This document shows positions 46,459 to 57,936 of a stretch of DNA of 64,000 nt, one piece after another. The first letter of the stretch is position 1. Each line of letters opens with the position of its first letter. Source of the stretch: Juglans regia. Taxonomy: Eukaryota > Streptophyta > Magnoliopsida > Fagales > Juglandaceae. The DNA is taken from NCBI RefSeq assembly GCF_001411555.2, contig NC_049901.1:32312838-32376837 (forward strand), written 5' to 3'. Under the pieces are notes generated by a model that was not told the origin of the DNA, made no database searches, and worked only from the letters and a program-made list of their open reading frames with translations. Both the position numbers and the translations under genes were made by a program.

Positions 46459-49400
46459 TTAATCAGATAAAATTACATCATACATAACTGACTCCCCCAG
46501 GACAGAGTTTAAGACCTCAAGAGAGTCATCCTCTAACCAAACTTTTTCACTAGCATTCCTAATTGCTAATTTGGCTGCCGTGTGAGCATCTTTGTTTGCT
46601 AACCTATGTGCAAAGTCTAGGCTCCATGCTTGGTTGTTTTTCATCAACTGTTGCATTCCAAGCCACGAGTTATCTTCTTTTTTGGTGTTCACTGCATCTA
46701 CAACAACCTTGGCATCCCCTTCAAAACAAACTTGGTTTAAGCCAAGCTCAATGCAAAGGTCCATAGCTCTATGAAAAACAGCACTTTCAGCTTGGAAAGT
46801 TGAAGAGATGTTGTCCTTAAAGACTGTCAACACAGCTAGCAAGTTGCCTTTTGAGTCTCTGATGATTACTTCCAGCCCATCCTGCCTTTAGCTTTTTCAA
46901 AAGCAGCATCGAAATTCACTTTGACATAGGACCATGCAGGTGGCTTCCAATTTTGAGTTGATACTCTCCCATGAGTCCCTCCTGCACTCTTTAAATAGGT
47001 CTGGTTGGTCTCTCTAAATAAAGATAGGTCAGCTTGAGCCCTTGTAGCCACTGTACCAGGTTGCATAAACTGGTTTTGAAAAATGAAAGCATTTCTCCTA
47101 GCCCACAGATGATAGAGCATGACTAAGGCCAACTCCAAAATCTCCTTACTCAGCTTAATCCTCATCTCAGACCACAGCAGCTAGAAATCATAAGGATATC
47201 TCTTCCATTTACAGAAAATGATGGTCTCTCCTCCCCAAACATCTGTTGCAGCAAGGCAGTCCCACAAAACATGCACTGGTGTCTCCACTTCTCTTGTACA
47301 TAGTGGGCAAAGATTGTTCTCAATAATGTTCTTCCTATAAATATTATCTTTTGTAGGAAGAATATTATTAAGGCACTTCCAAATGAACATTTTTACCTTA
47401 CCTGGTACCTCGAGTTGCCATACATCTCTCCAAATCACTTGATTTCCCCCCTTGTCGAGATTTCTCCTGCATTTCTATTCAAAATCACAGTTTCTAGAAA
47501 GTAGGCACTTTTAATAGAGAAAATTCATTTTTCTGACCCTACCCATATTAGCTTATCACTAGAACCTCTACTGCTAATTGGTATAGAACAAATAACTTTA
47601 GCTTCATCCTCAATGAAAATGCTTCCACCAATTCTTTCTTCCTAGAACAACCGCCCTCTTCTATCAATTCATTTGCTCTAAACTCAGGATCAAGTGTATT
47701 CATGGGAGTCTAAATCTGGTGTGTCACAAGACTAGGTAACCATTTATCCTTCCAATTTTTTATGCTATTTCCATTATCAACCCTCCATACAGCACCCTCC
47801 TTAATCAGACCTAAGCTAGACCATAGGCTTCTACAAATAAAAGAGGAAGCACCTCTCAGTTTAGCCTCCATTAGGTCACAATTCTGGAAGTATTTCTGTT
47901 TAAAAACTTGAGAGACCAGTGAGTTATGTTTTTTGAGCATTCTCCAAATTTGCATGGCTAGGAGAGCTTTGTTGAAACTGCTAAGGTCTCTGAAACCCAA
48001 ACCCCCTTGATTTTTTACCTCTCCCAATAACCTCCATGATTTCCAATGGATGTCTTTCCCCTCACCTTTATTACACTACCAGAATCTAGCCAAGAGAGCT
48101 TCAATTTCTTTGAGGAGCAGCCCAGGTAGTTTGAACACACTCATGGTGTAGGCTGGGATAGCCTGCAGCACACTCTTTATGAGGATCTCTTTCCATGCTG
48201 AGGACAAGAGTTTGGTCTTCCAGCTGTTGATCCTTTTCCATATATTATCCTTCAAAACTCTAAAAGTGTTATACTTTGATCTCCCTACCACAGTTGGGAG
48301 ACCAAGGTATCGGTTGTAATCAGTGCATCTTGATCCATTCACTTGTTGCAGGATAAAGTCCTTAGCTTCCACCCTAGTATTCGAGCTGAAAAAGACACTA
48401 GTTTTTTCTTTGTTTAGAGTTTGGCTTGATGCTCCCTCATATAGAAGCAGAAGGTCACGGATAAGGTACCACTCAACTAGCCTAGCTCTACAGAAGATTA
48501 CATAGTCATCAGCAAAAAGGAGGTGGTTTATCCTCAAACCACCCCTTGTCACAGCAACTCCCTTGATGAGTCCCTTAGATTCTGCATTGTACAATAGAGA
48601 GTTGAGGCCTTCAGCACAGATTAAGAACAACTAAGGTGACAAGGGGTCAACTTGTCGTAAGCCTCTGGATGGCAATATGATCTCACTAGGTTCCCCATTA
48701 GTCATGACAACTTAAGAAACTATCTTTACACACTCCATCACAAGACTCGTCCATTTCTTGCCAAACCCAAGCTTGAGCATCATTGCTTCTAGAAAACCCC
48801 ACTCCACTCTATCGTAGGCTTTTGACATATCTAACTTCATAGCCATAGAGCCTTCCCTACCTTTCTGCTTAAACTGCATAGTATGGAGTAGCTCATAAGC
48901 CACGATTATGTTATCAGTAATCAGTCTATTGGGGATGAAGGCACTTTGGTTCGAAGATATCACCTTATCCAACACACCTTTCATTCTATTGGCCAAGACT
49001 TTGGAAATCAATTTGTAGGCAACATTACAAAGGGAGATAGGCCTATATTCATGCACTGAGTTAAGGGAATTTACCTTAGGAATTAGCACTAGGTGGGTGT
49101 GGTTTAAGTCCTTTGGCATCTTCCCTGTTTTGAAAAATTCTAAAACTGCCTGAATCACCTTGATCCCCACTATCTTCCAGTGTTCTTGGTAGAAACCTGC
49201 ACTGAATCTGTCGAGTCCAAGAGACTTAAAGGGGGACATTTGCATTAGGGCCTCTTCCACCTCTTTCTCTGTAAAAACCTTTTCCAAGTGTTGTTGCATT
49301 TCAGCTAACAGCCTTGTATATATCCCCTTGATGCACTGATTCACACAATCTGATTTTGGCTGGGAAGACTGGAAAACTAAAGAGAAGTATCTCTTAAAGT

Positions 49401-50595
49401 CATCTGCTAAATGAGGTTTCTCAATTAAAAATGCCTCATTCATATCAGAGACTCTATTGATAGAGTTTTTTTCCTTCTCTGATTCAGACATGTATGATAA
49501 AACTTTGTATTTCTATCCCCACCTATCAACCAATGTCTCTTTGCTCTTTGCCTCCACCAGGTGTCTTCTTGGTCTAAAAGGAAATCACTCTTGTTGTAGC
49601 CTTTTTTGTTGAATCATGTTGCCAGGTCCTTCTTCACTTTGTAGATTGCTTATAAGTTGGGTCTTGTCTCGAATGGCTTTGGTTCTGTCCCTTACTAGAT
49701 TTCTACTCCACTTTTTTATCCCCTTCTTGGTTAATTCCAGCTTACTCAACACACTATCCATACAACTGACCCCCCCCCCCCCCCCCCATTTCTGCCTTCC
49801 CAAACTTCAGAAACTACAGCGCTGCATCCCACCTCCTTATTCCAGCTTGCTTCATACTTAAAAAATGTATGAAACCTTCGGACTAAGGGCCCACTACTAC
49901 TACATTGCAATAGTATTGGGATATGATCAGAACAAACAGCAGGTAGAGTTTCCACCGAGAACTCAGGGTACTTGGCTCTCCAAACATTGTTAGCAATGGC
50001 TCAGTCGAGTCTTTCTTTGGTAAACAACTCATCTTCATGAAGATTGCACCAGGTAAACGTGTTTCCCCTCCACCCTAAATCAAAGAGATTTCCTTCCTTC
50101 ATCACCTTCCTAAACATACACATTTGTCTCTCACTTCGAAGCCTCCCCCCCACCTTTTCTTCCTTATACAATACGTCATTAAAGTCACCTATAACTCCCT
50201 ATCCCCCATCTTTAGGCTTGAAGGAAGATAGCAGCTCCCCAAGTCTGGCTCCTTAGGTTAGCTTTTGGTTGTCCATAAAAACATGACAATAGCCATTTAA
50301 AATTGCACCTTTCATCATTAACAATTACATTGATATGATGTTGGGAGTATTTTACCAATTCTATAAGATCTTCCTGTTTCCACCAGAGCATAAGTCCTCC
50401 ACTCCTTCCATTGGCCTCAACTTTAATGCACCCATCAAACTTAAACCTCTTTGCGACCTTGAGGCCTTCAACATATGACAGTTTGGTCTCCATCAGGAAA
50501 ACCAAATAGGGCATCTTATCCTTCACAATCATGCAAAGGTTTTGGACTGTTCGGGGGTTCCCAAGCCCCCGAAAATTCCAGCTTAATAGTTTCAT
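46459..50595 (-). pseudogene. LINE ORF2: endonuclease, reverse transcriptase, zinc-binding domain, RNase H
   Basis: Start chosen at MKLLSWNFRGLGNPRTVQ, the standard start of the AP-like endonuclease that nicks the target. Order on the protein: endonuclease with METKL and SDHIPILL; RT with HLVLIPKV, EYRPISLCNVAYKLISKVLA, MAMKLDMSKAYDRVEW and the active site LLFADDYVIF; the NRYLGLPT and WKTKLLSSAWKEILIKSV thumb; zf-RVT-like WKCLNNILPTKDNI with CPLC; RNase H with FQAESAVFHRAMDLCIELG, FEGDAKVVVDAV and FAHRLANKDAHTAAKLA. Stops occur at 48709-48711, about 48071, about 47707 and in the endonuclease (near 50210), with frame changes near 49500 and 47450. It is a recent pseudogene. Confidence 0.85.
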
Positions 50596-50659
50596 TGATA
50601 CCGGCGGGACTGACTCGCAGCCACCACCGATTCCACAGGGCAAAAGTTGCCCACTAGCT

Positions 50660-52110
50660 TATCATCAGCTAGAGTTTTCCTAAGTTTTTTGAAAGAAACT
50701 GAGCTAACCTTGCTATCATCTGCAGTCCATTTTTTTCCAGGGGAAAGATGAGATACAGGTATTGCTGAAGGATTTCCCTAAACTCAAGCACACCTCTTCC
50801 ATTTGCAACCCTCCCCTTGCCTTCGAGAATTTAGAACCGAAAACGACTGCTCCTTTATTTCAGGTGCTGGGTTTCTAGCCATTGGAGTAGTAGAGGTCAG
50901 GGCTTTAAAGCCTTTTTTTTTTCGACGCCAGTCCTGCAATGGGTTTAGGGCCACTCCCTGGCCAAGCCCATCCCATTTTTGAGTCTTAGAAACAATTTCA
51001 CACCATCATCCTCCCCTCCATCTGATTTTGCCGTCCTAAGTACATAACCCTTTTGCAAATCCCTCAAAGATTTCTCCCCCGTTTTAGAAAAAGGATTTGT
51101 TCCCAATACTGCGTCCCTTCCCTCTGTTTCCGCTGACAACTGCTCTTTGCTCCCTACGGATGAGGTGCTTCCCCTTTGTACGAACCTAGGATTATGGAAT
51201 AGAGAGAAAATGATGCCAGGTTGACCTTTCTCCACCCCCTTCTTTGGTAGCCCTTCAGTCGTGCTGCTTGCAGAGGTCTCCACTTTCATCCTGCCATTGT
51301 CTTTGCCATCTTCCTTCCCCCCCTCTCCTCTACCATTACTGGACGAAGATGACGACCGTTTCATGACTTCTTCAGGACGTAACCAAGGAACTGTGAGCCT
51401 GAAATTGCTTCTTCTCCTTTACCATCACAGACTAACTGACACCCTCGTCTCCATGAATGATCCAACCGCATTAGAAGTAGATCTTTGGTAGTTTCTCATA
51501 TCGAAAGTGAACCCAATACTTAGAACCCAGATAGCGACCTCTTGCAATGGCTTTACAGAGAAAAACCTCCCCCTTCACACGTAAACATCTCCCCCATCCA
51601 ATGCCATCTTCCTCAACATCAACTTCTAAAACTAGTCCCACGGAACCTCCAATTTGAGTCCCCCATCCCATTGTCATACAACCTAAAGGTAGATCATGTA
51701 TTTGCATCCAAAACACTTCCCTGTCAAAATTGATTTTTCCTAGTCACATAACACCATCGTAGGGTAGCAGCAGAAACAAGGCATTATCAAATGTCCATGG
51801 TTTGCCCTCAAGAATTATGTGCATGTCCGCATGGGTCTCAAATGTAATAGTGAAAATATTTTTATTAACTTCTTAGAAGATGGCCCTTTTACTAATCCTC
51901 CAGATTTTAGCCATTGTATTGCTGATGAGATCCTTTCCCACAACTCTATCGGAGCAAACCTTCCCGATGAGGCTTCTTTCACCCTTATGTAATATCTCTT
52001 CACCTCCGCTGCTGTCTATTTCCAAAACCACCTCCTCTTTCCTCCGTCAACCTGAATTTCCTCCACTGGTCCTCAAGACCATCCATCCTAGTTCCCTCCT
52101 CACGTAGCAT
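50660..52110 (-). pseudogene. LINE ORF1 (DUF4283-type RNA-binding protein with zinc knuckle)
   Basis: ORF1 proteins of plant L1 elements bind element RNA. The minus-strand frames show DGLEDQWRKFRLTEE, then after a frameshift a DUF4283-like run with FTITFETHADMHIILEGKPW and LPYDGV, followed by FWMQIHDLPLG, GGSVGLVLEVD, LCKAIARGRYLGSKYW, VHFRYEKLPKIYF and a degraded zinc knuckle starting C-G-W. The C-terminal part (50945-51364) is charged and serine-rich without a known domain. Stops and frameshifts are frequent compared with ORF2. The N-terminus is split by the LINE insertion at 52126. Confidence 0.75.
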
Positions 52111-52125
52111 AACTAGACTTGGGAG

Positions 52126-52352
52126 GTTTTTGGTATTGTTAGTATGGGTCTGATGTTTTTAGGTGGTCTTGTTAGGTTGGTTTTGGTTTTATTTAGTTGG
52201 ATACACGGGATGGTTTTATGTGTGGTTTTTGAAAATCCCGAGTGTCGGTTTTGTTACCACGGTTTTCCTCCGCCATAAGTGAGGGTTATTAATAAAATTG
52301 GGACGGGGTCACTATTGGATAGGTGGCTTCCGACTCTTCTATAAAAAAAAAA
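52126..52352 (+). mobile_element. 5'-truncated LINE insertion with 15-bp duplication
   Basis: A 227-bp 3' end of the other LINE family (CCACGGTTTTCCTCCGCC, AATAAAATTGGGACGGGG, A tail from 52342). The flanks AACTAGACTTGGGAG (52111-52125) and AACTAGACCTGGGAG (52353-52367) match at 14 of 15. It lies in opposite orientation inside ORF1 of the older LINE. Confidence 0.85.
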
Positions 52353-52526
52353 AACTAGACCTGGGAGAGTTGGGAGACCAGAAACTAATTCGCCACCTCT
52401 GGTTCACGAGCCAGAGAGGAGACTACTATGCTTTACAATGATTTAATTATTTGTATTGAGAAGATTTGTTGTATATATTTGATGGTTTTTAGTTTTATCT
52501 TTAGTAGAGTCATTGTAGTTAGTTAA

Positions 52527-52746
52527 GGGCCCGTTTGTTTTCAGAGATGAGATGAGATGAGTTGAGATTAAAGTTAAAAAGTTAAATAAAATATTGTTAA
52601 AATATATTTTTTAATATTATTGTTGTTTTGGGATTTGAAAAAGTTGAATTGTTTATTTTATTTTGTGTGGGGATTTGGGAAAGTTGTAATGATGAGGTGA
52701 GATGAGATGAGATGAGATGAGATATTTTTGAAAAACAAACAAGGCC
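52527..52746. mobile_element. Harbinger/Tourist-type MITE, copy 1
   Basis: 220 bp with terminal inverted repeats GGGCCCGTTTGTTTT and AAACAAACAAGGCC and the 3-bp duplication TAA on both sides, the PIF/Harbinger signature. GATGAGATGAGATGAG words sit next to both ends. Confidence 0.8.
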
Positions 52747-52994
52747 TAAAGTGCTTCCATTGCATCATCAGTGAATACATAAAAAAATATATCTCATTTT
52801 TTATAATCTTTTTAAATGACACGACAAGACTATAATTACATATTACAAATTCGATGCCTTAATGACCCGGTATGAATAAAAAAAGGGAAGGTATGGGGCG
52901 TCACAATATGTCAAGGTATAAACAATTAGAGATGATATCTAAGAGTATGAAAAATTTTGGAAACGCTATTTTAACTAATTCCAAGAAATACTAA

Positions 52995-53215
52995 GGTGCT
53001 TTATAGATAGTAAGCTGAGATGAAATGAGATGAGATGAAAGTTGAAAGTTGAATAAAAATATTGTTAGAATATTATTTTTTAATATTATTATTATTTTTT
53101 GAATTGAAAAAGTTGAATTGTTTATTATATTTTGTGTGAAAATTTGAGAAAGTTATAATGATGAGATGAGATGAGATGAAATGAAATGAAACACTCTCAC
53201 TATCCAAACGGGACC
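52995..53215. mobile_element. Harbinger/Tourist-type MITE, copy 2
   Basis: 221 bp, the same family as the copy at 52527 (shared TTGAATAAAAATATTGTTA-like core, GAAAAAGTTGAATTGTTTAT, GAGATGAGATGA ends). The right end CCAAACGGGACC and TAA duplications at 52992-52994 and 53216-53218. The left terminus is degraded (GGTGCTTTATAG). Confidence 0.8.
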
Positions 53216-53218
53216 TAA

Positions 53219-53769
53219 GATTTCCATACATACATACAAAATAAGCTATAAACTAAATATATTCATTGTAATTAAAGATGGATGCACAAAGGTCCATTCT
53301 TAAATATCAAAACTCAAGTGTTCATTATAACCGAATCATATCAACATAACACCTATAAGTCTAGCCAATAATTCTTCTGTGCAAAAAATTGAAACCATAA
53401 GGTGATATTTCTTAAAAGAATACATGGAGTTAATTCTAAGTCGGGTATAGCATAAGGGATGTGCGACCAAATTTACCAAAGTTTTATGCATATATATGAC
53501 TTGTTCCTTTAATTCATTTCAGTTGCAACAAAAACATTCAAATAACTGCCATTAAATGTGCCAGAAATAATATTCTGATAACAACACATAATACCAACGT
53601 AATCCAACATAGTCTTATTAGTAATAGATACATACATCTTGCATTCTTTTATCTCAATCTATAGTGATAAAATACAATGCATTATTGACGAACTAAAATA
53701 TTTACATTACAGACCAAATTCTTACAACTCTACACTTTTATGACTCTATAATTCATTTTTCATTGTAAT
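53219..53769. other. no recognised feature
   Basis: AT-rich, no open frame with conserved motifs and no terminal repeats seen. Confidence 0.4.
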
Positions 53770-54730
53770 TAGGGTTGCAAATTAACAGAGTTGAGTTGAA
53801 TCCAAACAAGAGTGCTCGAGTTTGATTAGCATATTTACTCGCTTGAACTCGACTTGCTAAAAATTAATATTGTTCCAATTTAGCTCGTGCTCAACTAAAA
53901 GTAAACCAATGAGTCGAACTCGAGTAACTCGAGCTCAAATACATGTATGATTATGCAATATGATAATCATATCAATATACTATATGACAACCATATATGA
54001 ATACATGATATGGTTATCATTTGTTTTAGTATAATGAAAACCATATCAGTTTTATTCTAGTATGATATACTAGAAATATTATCAACTTATGCCATGATAT
54101 GCATTATTTATATGAATTATAATTAATCGATTACAGTTAATTTGGTAATCGTTTCAAGTAAATGTGTATTCACTCCTTCATTTATAACTATATCAAAAGG
54201 CTATAATTTATATTGCAATAAGAATATTGATACATAACATTAATGTTATATTACATAATAAATATTTAACAAAATATATAAAATAACTTGGATTATAAAC
54301 ATAAAATAGCTTGATATATCATATAACTCTACCAAAAAAGAATTGTACAAGGTATACAATATACTCTTGAAATATAATAAATATATTAAATAAGGTAAAC
54401 TATAAATAAATTATTAATATATAATTAAGTATATAAAATGCAGCTAACATATAATAAATATAACACATATTATGTGTCAAAATAAGTTCAAACGATCCAA
54501 ACCAAGCTTATAGAACTTTATTCATGAGTCTAAACCAAGTCAACTCAAGTTTATTCGAACTTTATTCATGAGTCTAAACCAAGTCAACTCAAGTTCGAGT
54601 TTAATATTCGAAGCAATTATATTAGTTTTTACGAATACCTCATTTAATAAATAAACTAAATTCAAACCGAGTATATACAATCCGAACTCAATTTGTTGTT
54701 CATAAGCTCCTCTATTCATTTGCAACCCTA
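53770..54730. mobile_element. hAT-like non-autonomous element
   Basis: Perfect 13-bp terminal inverted repeat TAGGGTTGCAAAT / ATTTGCAACCCTA with subterminal CTCGAGTTCGAC words. The 8-bp flanks ATTGTAAT and AAAGTAAC agree only weakly. An internal 46-bp direct duplication of TTATTCATGAGTCTAAACCA occurs at about 54517-54595. No transposase. Confidence 0.65.
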
Positions 54731-54893
54731 AAAGTAACCTTCTAGATCATGGTCTTGCTATACTATTGGGTCAATTTTCATTGCCATAAATATGCAATTC
54801 CATTTACAACTATTGCAGGTTGGCCTCCATGGTATGAGAATTATAGAAAATGTAAAAAATAAACATTCTAAAATCTAGAATTATAGAAAATGT

Positions 54894-55012
54894 AAAAAAA
54901 AAAAAAGAAAAAGAAAAAGAAAAAAAAAAGAACATGGGCAATATTATAGCAAGTGTTGAACCTAGGCAAGATGAAGATATAGCATGTGGGGAGAGAGAGA
55001 GAGAGAGAGAGA
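54894..55012. repeat. A-rich and (GA)n simple repeats
   Basis: An AAAAAGAAAAAG tract (54894-54930) and a GA run (54990-55012). The phenylalanine- and leucine/serine-rich frames over this interval are artefacts of the tracts. Confidence 0.85.
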
Positions 55013-55016
55013 ATCT

Positions 55017-55572
55017 TAGAAGTGACAATATGTGACACGACCTGTAAATCCAACATGAACACAATACAAAATTAGCAAGCTTGAGTTTGATCTAAATTGG
55101 TTTGGGTCAAAATGGGTTGACCTGTTAAGAAGCGATTAATAAACAGGTCAATCCACTTAACCCGAAATCAACCTGCAATAACCCATTTAAATTTTATTGT
55201 TGTTGGATTGTAATATTGAGTTTTTCTCAGTATGTTTATATTTTTAATATTGTGACTACTAATAAATATAGATTTTTAACTTTTATGTGAAATTATGTTA
55301 ATTAGATCAAATGGGTTATGCAGGTTAGTTTAACCCTTTTACATGAAACGAAGTTGAAATGAGTCTTCTTGTATTGACCCATTTCTAATTAATTATTAAA
55401 TGGGTAAAAACGGGTAACATGAACACAACCTGTTATTTAAATGGCTCGTGCCAGGATTTGAATATCTGACCCATTTAGTTTGACATGTTGGATTCGGATT
55501 GACCTATATAATTAAATATCTATGACTTAACACCATACGAACACGACCCGCAAAAACAAATTGCCACCCCTA
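55017..55572. mobile_element. short hAT-like element, parent type of the composite at 8722
   Basis: The ends TAGAAGTGACAATATGTG and the inverse of the right end TAGGGGTGGCAATTTGTT form an imperfect terminal repeat. It carries subterminal GGGTTGACCTG / ACCCGTT motifs. The two halves match the two arms of the 8722-23098 element, which shows what that element looked like without cargo. The flanking octamers GAGAATCT and GATAACTA match poorly. Confidence 0.65.
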
Positions 55573-56890
55573 GATAACTAGTGCATGCATTTTTTGAGAG
55601 AAAATAAAGAAGCTGAGAAGCGAGGTGTTGTGACCTGTCTTCTCATTTGATGGGACTGGACTCATGTTATTTTCATGGAAAATGCTTGGGTGTCCTCATA
55701 ATGTGCCTCCTAATATACTTTATTTACTTATTTTTAAATCTTTAAAAAAGTTGTTATTAGTGAATTTATATATGTATTTTTTTATCATTAAGAAAATAAA
55801 AATACGGTAGTGAACACTTTTAGAGGCATATTTGGAAGGAACTATCATCCTCCTATTTTCAAAGGACAAACAAATTGTTGGTTTATGAGTTTATGCTTAT
55901 TATACATGAGCCTATAACCCTCGCAATGCATGGACCGTTATTTATGCTATAGATACATATTTAGATATTCGTATGTTGCTCTGCTTTGTTCACCATCAAC
56001 ACACATTCTTGCTGCACTTCCTATATCATCCATTATCGTTTGTCTTCTACGTCGCACAACTATGTCATCACTTATAATGTCACTTCTTTGTTCACCATTA
56101 CGAAGCATTCTTCCTCCACTTCTTATATCATTTATAATCATTCGTCTTGTACGACATGCTAGTCTCGCATTTTCCATTTTTAATTTTACTGAAGAATAGA
56201 AATAGTCACAAACTTAAAACTATTAAAACTATCACAAACTATTAATTTTCGTCTTGATCTTGATGGATATGTTTTTTTGAATTAAATTCATGAGACTTTA
56301 TTGATTTGGTTTTTACATGTGAGCCTCCATAATCCACATGCTTGACAAATATAAAAAGAATGAAAATTGAGACGGTGGCCAAGAGACCAGAGATTGCACC
56401 AACTTTTCATTAAATGTCTTTACTTATACTACACATTTCAACCGAGCATAGTAGAGTCCTTGTTAGTAATTATAATAAAATGGTAATACATTGATACATT
56501 ACATATTCATCAAATAAATTATTGTCAGAAAACTGTTAACAAACATAAAATTAAAAAATACATAGTTTTAATCGAAAAATAAATATCATTTGCCTTCACT
56601 AATCTGCTAATCACAGCTTCATTCCTTAAAATCATTCCAAGCCTCAAAATTATCCCAACTAATCCAATTCTTGTCAATTGCCTTGTTCAATGTCATTTCA
56701 GATTTGTATTGACCTTGTAACGAAGGTGAATAGTTTGGAATAGTTGGAATATAAGGTTCTGGATCATTAAAAGGGTCTTGATATATAGGATCTGATTGGC
56801 GGCCTTCAGACTTTATATTGAGCATAGGAAAATCATCTTGTGTATTGCTCAGTAACCTGGATCAGTAGCTTGGACCAGGGTCAACCACTG
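55573..56890 (-). other. remnant region with two unassigned minus-strand coding-like stretches
   Basis: 55947-56177 encodes a short duplicated motif: MIINDIRSGGRMLRNGEQRS and the parallel IMDDIGSAARMCVDGEQSRA, so the DNA holds a diverged duplication of about 105 bp. 56619-56825 gives an open frame with DPEPYIPTIPNYSPSLQGQY and KNWISWDNFEAWNDFKE, which reads like real protein (DNA transposon or host exon). I recognise neither. Confidence 0.3.
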
Positions 56891-56899
56891 CTTTTATTT

Positions 56900-57936
56900 T
56901 TGGAGTTGGACTATCACCACTTGGCGGCCTTCAGACTTTATATTTAAGGTCCAGCCACGGGTATAATGGTGGTTTATAACCCTACCACGGGGGTGAAACA
57001 TGGTATACGACCCAACCACGGGCATAATAGTGGTTTATAATCCTACCACGGGGGTGAAACATGGTATACAGCCCAGCCACGGGTATTATGGTGGTTTATA
57101 ACCCTACCACAGGGATGAAACATGGTATATGGCTCAGCCATGGGTATGATGGTAGTTTATAACCCTACCACGGCAGTGAAATATGATATACGGCCCAACT
57201 ATGGGTATAATGGTAGTTTATAACCCTACCACGAGGGTTAAACATGGTATTTGTCTCAATGTGATGCTATGAGATTATATGAGTATATTGTTTCAGTTTG
57301 GATATGCCAATGGATTTTCTTTTTGGGAATAAGTTTGTTTTTCTGGAAATTTCGCTCTGATGTTTTGTACCAAGTTTTGTTTATGCATTTCGAAAGTAAA
57401 ATATGTTGTTTCTACATTCCAAAAGAAAATGTTTTGTTCTACATATCGAACGTTATAAATGCTCATGTTTACATGCTAGTATATGCTCTCCGCTTGCTGA
57501 GTTGTTAATAACACACCCCTTAATCTTCATAATATTTTCATATGACATTGAAGCTGATGATCAGTATTAGAGTTTGTGGACAATATTAGATGTGGATAGT
57601 TTTTGGGTATCTTGTGGTATTAGTGCTGCTGTTGGATTTTATTTATTTAGTAGGTTGATATTCAATATGTTTAGATGGTTTATAGAGACTTATGTCAATT
57701 CTATTTTATTCTAGTTTGTTAATTGAAATATGAAGAGAAGTTGATATTTTATTTGGGTTGTTGTACTGAGAATCTGGTATGTGAATATGTGTGATTTATT
57801 AATTTGAAATATTTACGTTTGTTTTTGAGTTTTGGAAGTATATATTCTTGGATTTGGAAATATATTAGTATTGTTCGAGTTGATTATCAGGTAACATGAG
57901 TTAAATCTCCAGACCCTTGAGGTCGGGGGCGTTACA
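56900..57936 (+). mobile_element. LTR fragment of the A type
   Basis: The 3' end GGTCGGGGGCGTTACA at 57936 and the upstream block CTTGCTGAGTTGTTAATAACACACC match the minus strand of LTR A (TTGCTGAGTTGTTGATAACTCACACC). The 5' end is not defined. The frame 57251-57508 lies within it and has no support as a gene. Confidence 0.5.
56945..57250. repeat. 62-63 bp tandem repeat, about five units
   Basis: Each unit reads CCACGGGTATAATGGTGGTT, TATAACCCTACCACGGGGGT, GAAACATGGTATACGGCCCA with few differences. It lies in the 5' portion of an LTR fragment; related wording appears in LTR A near 16915. Confidence 0.85.

Larger units (their letters stand above)
46430..52450 (-). mobile_element. near full-length L1-type LINE with target duplication
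   Basis: A minus-strand element with a 3' A tail (T run at 46430-46442), ORF2 at 46459-50595 and an ORF1 remnant at about 50660-52110. The flanks TTGTATTGTGAAG (46417-46429) and TTGTATTGAGAAG (52451-52463) match at 12 of 13 positions, in line with target-primed reverse transcription. Without the nested insertion it is about 5.8 kb, a full length for plant L1 elements. Few disabling changes suggest a fairly recent insertion. It differs from the other LINE family in the window (different 3' end). Confidence 0.85.
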
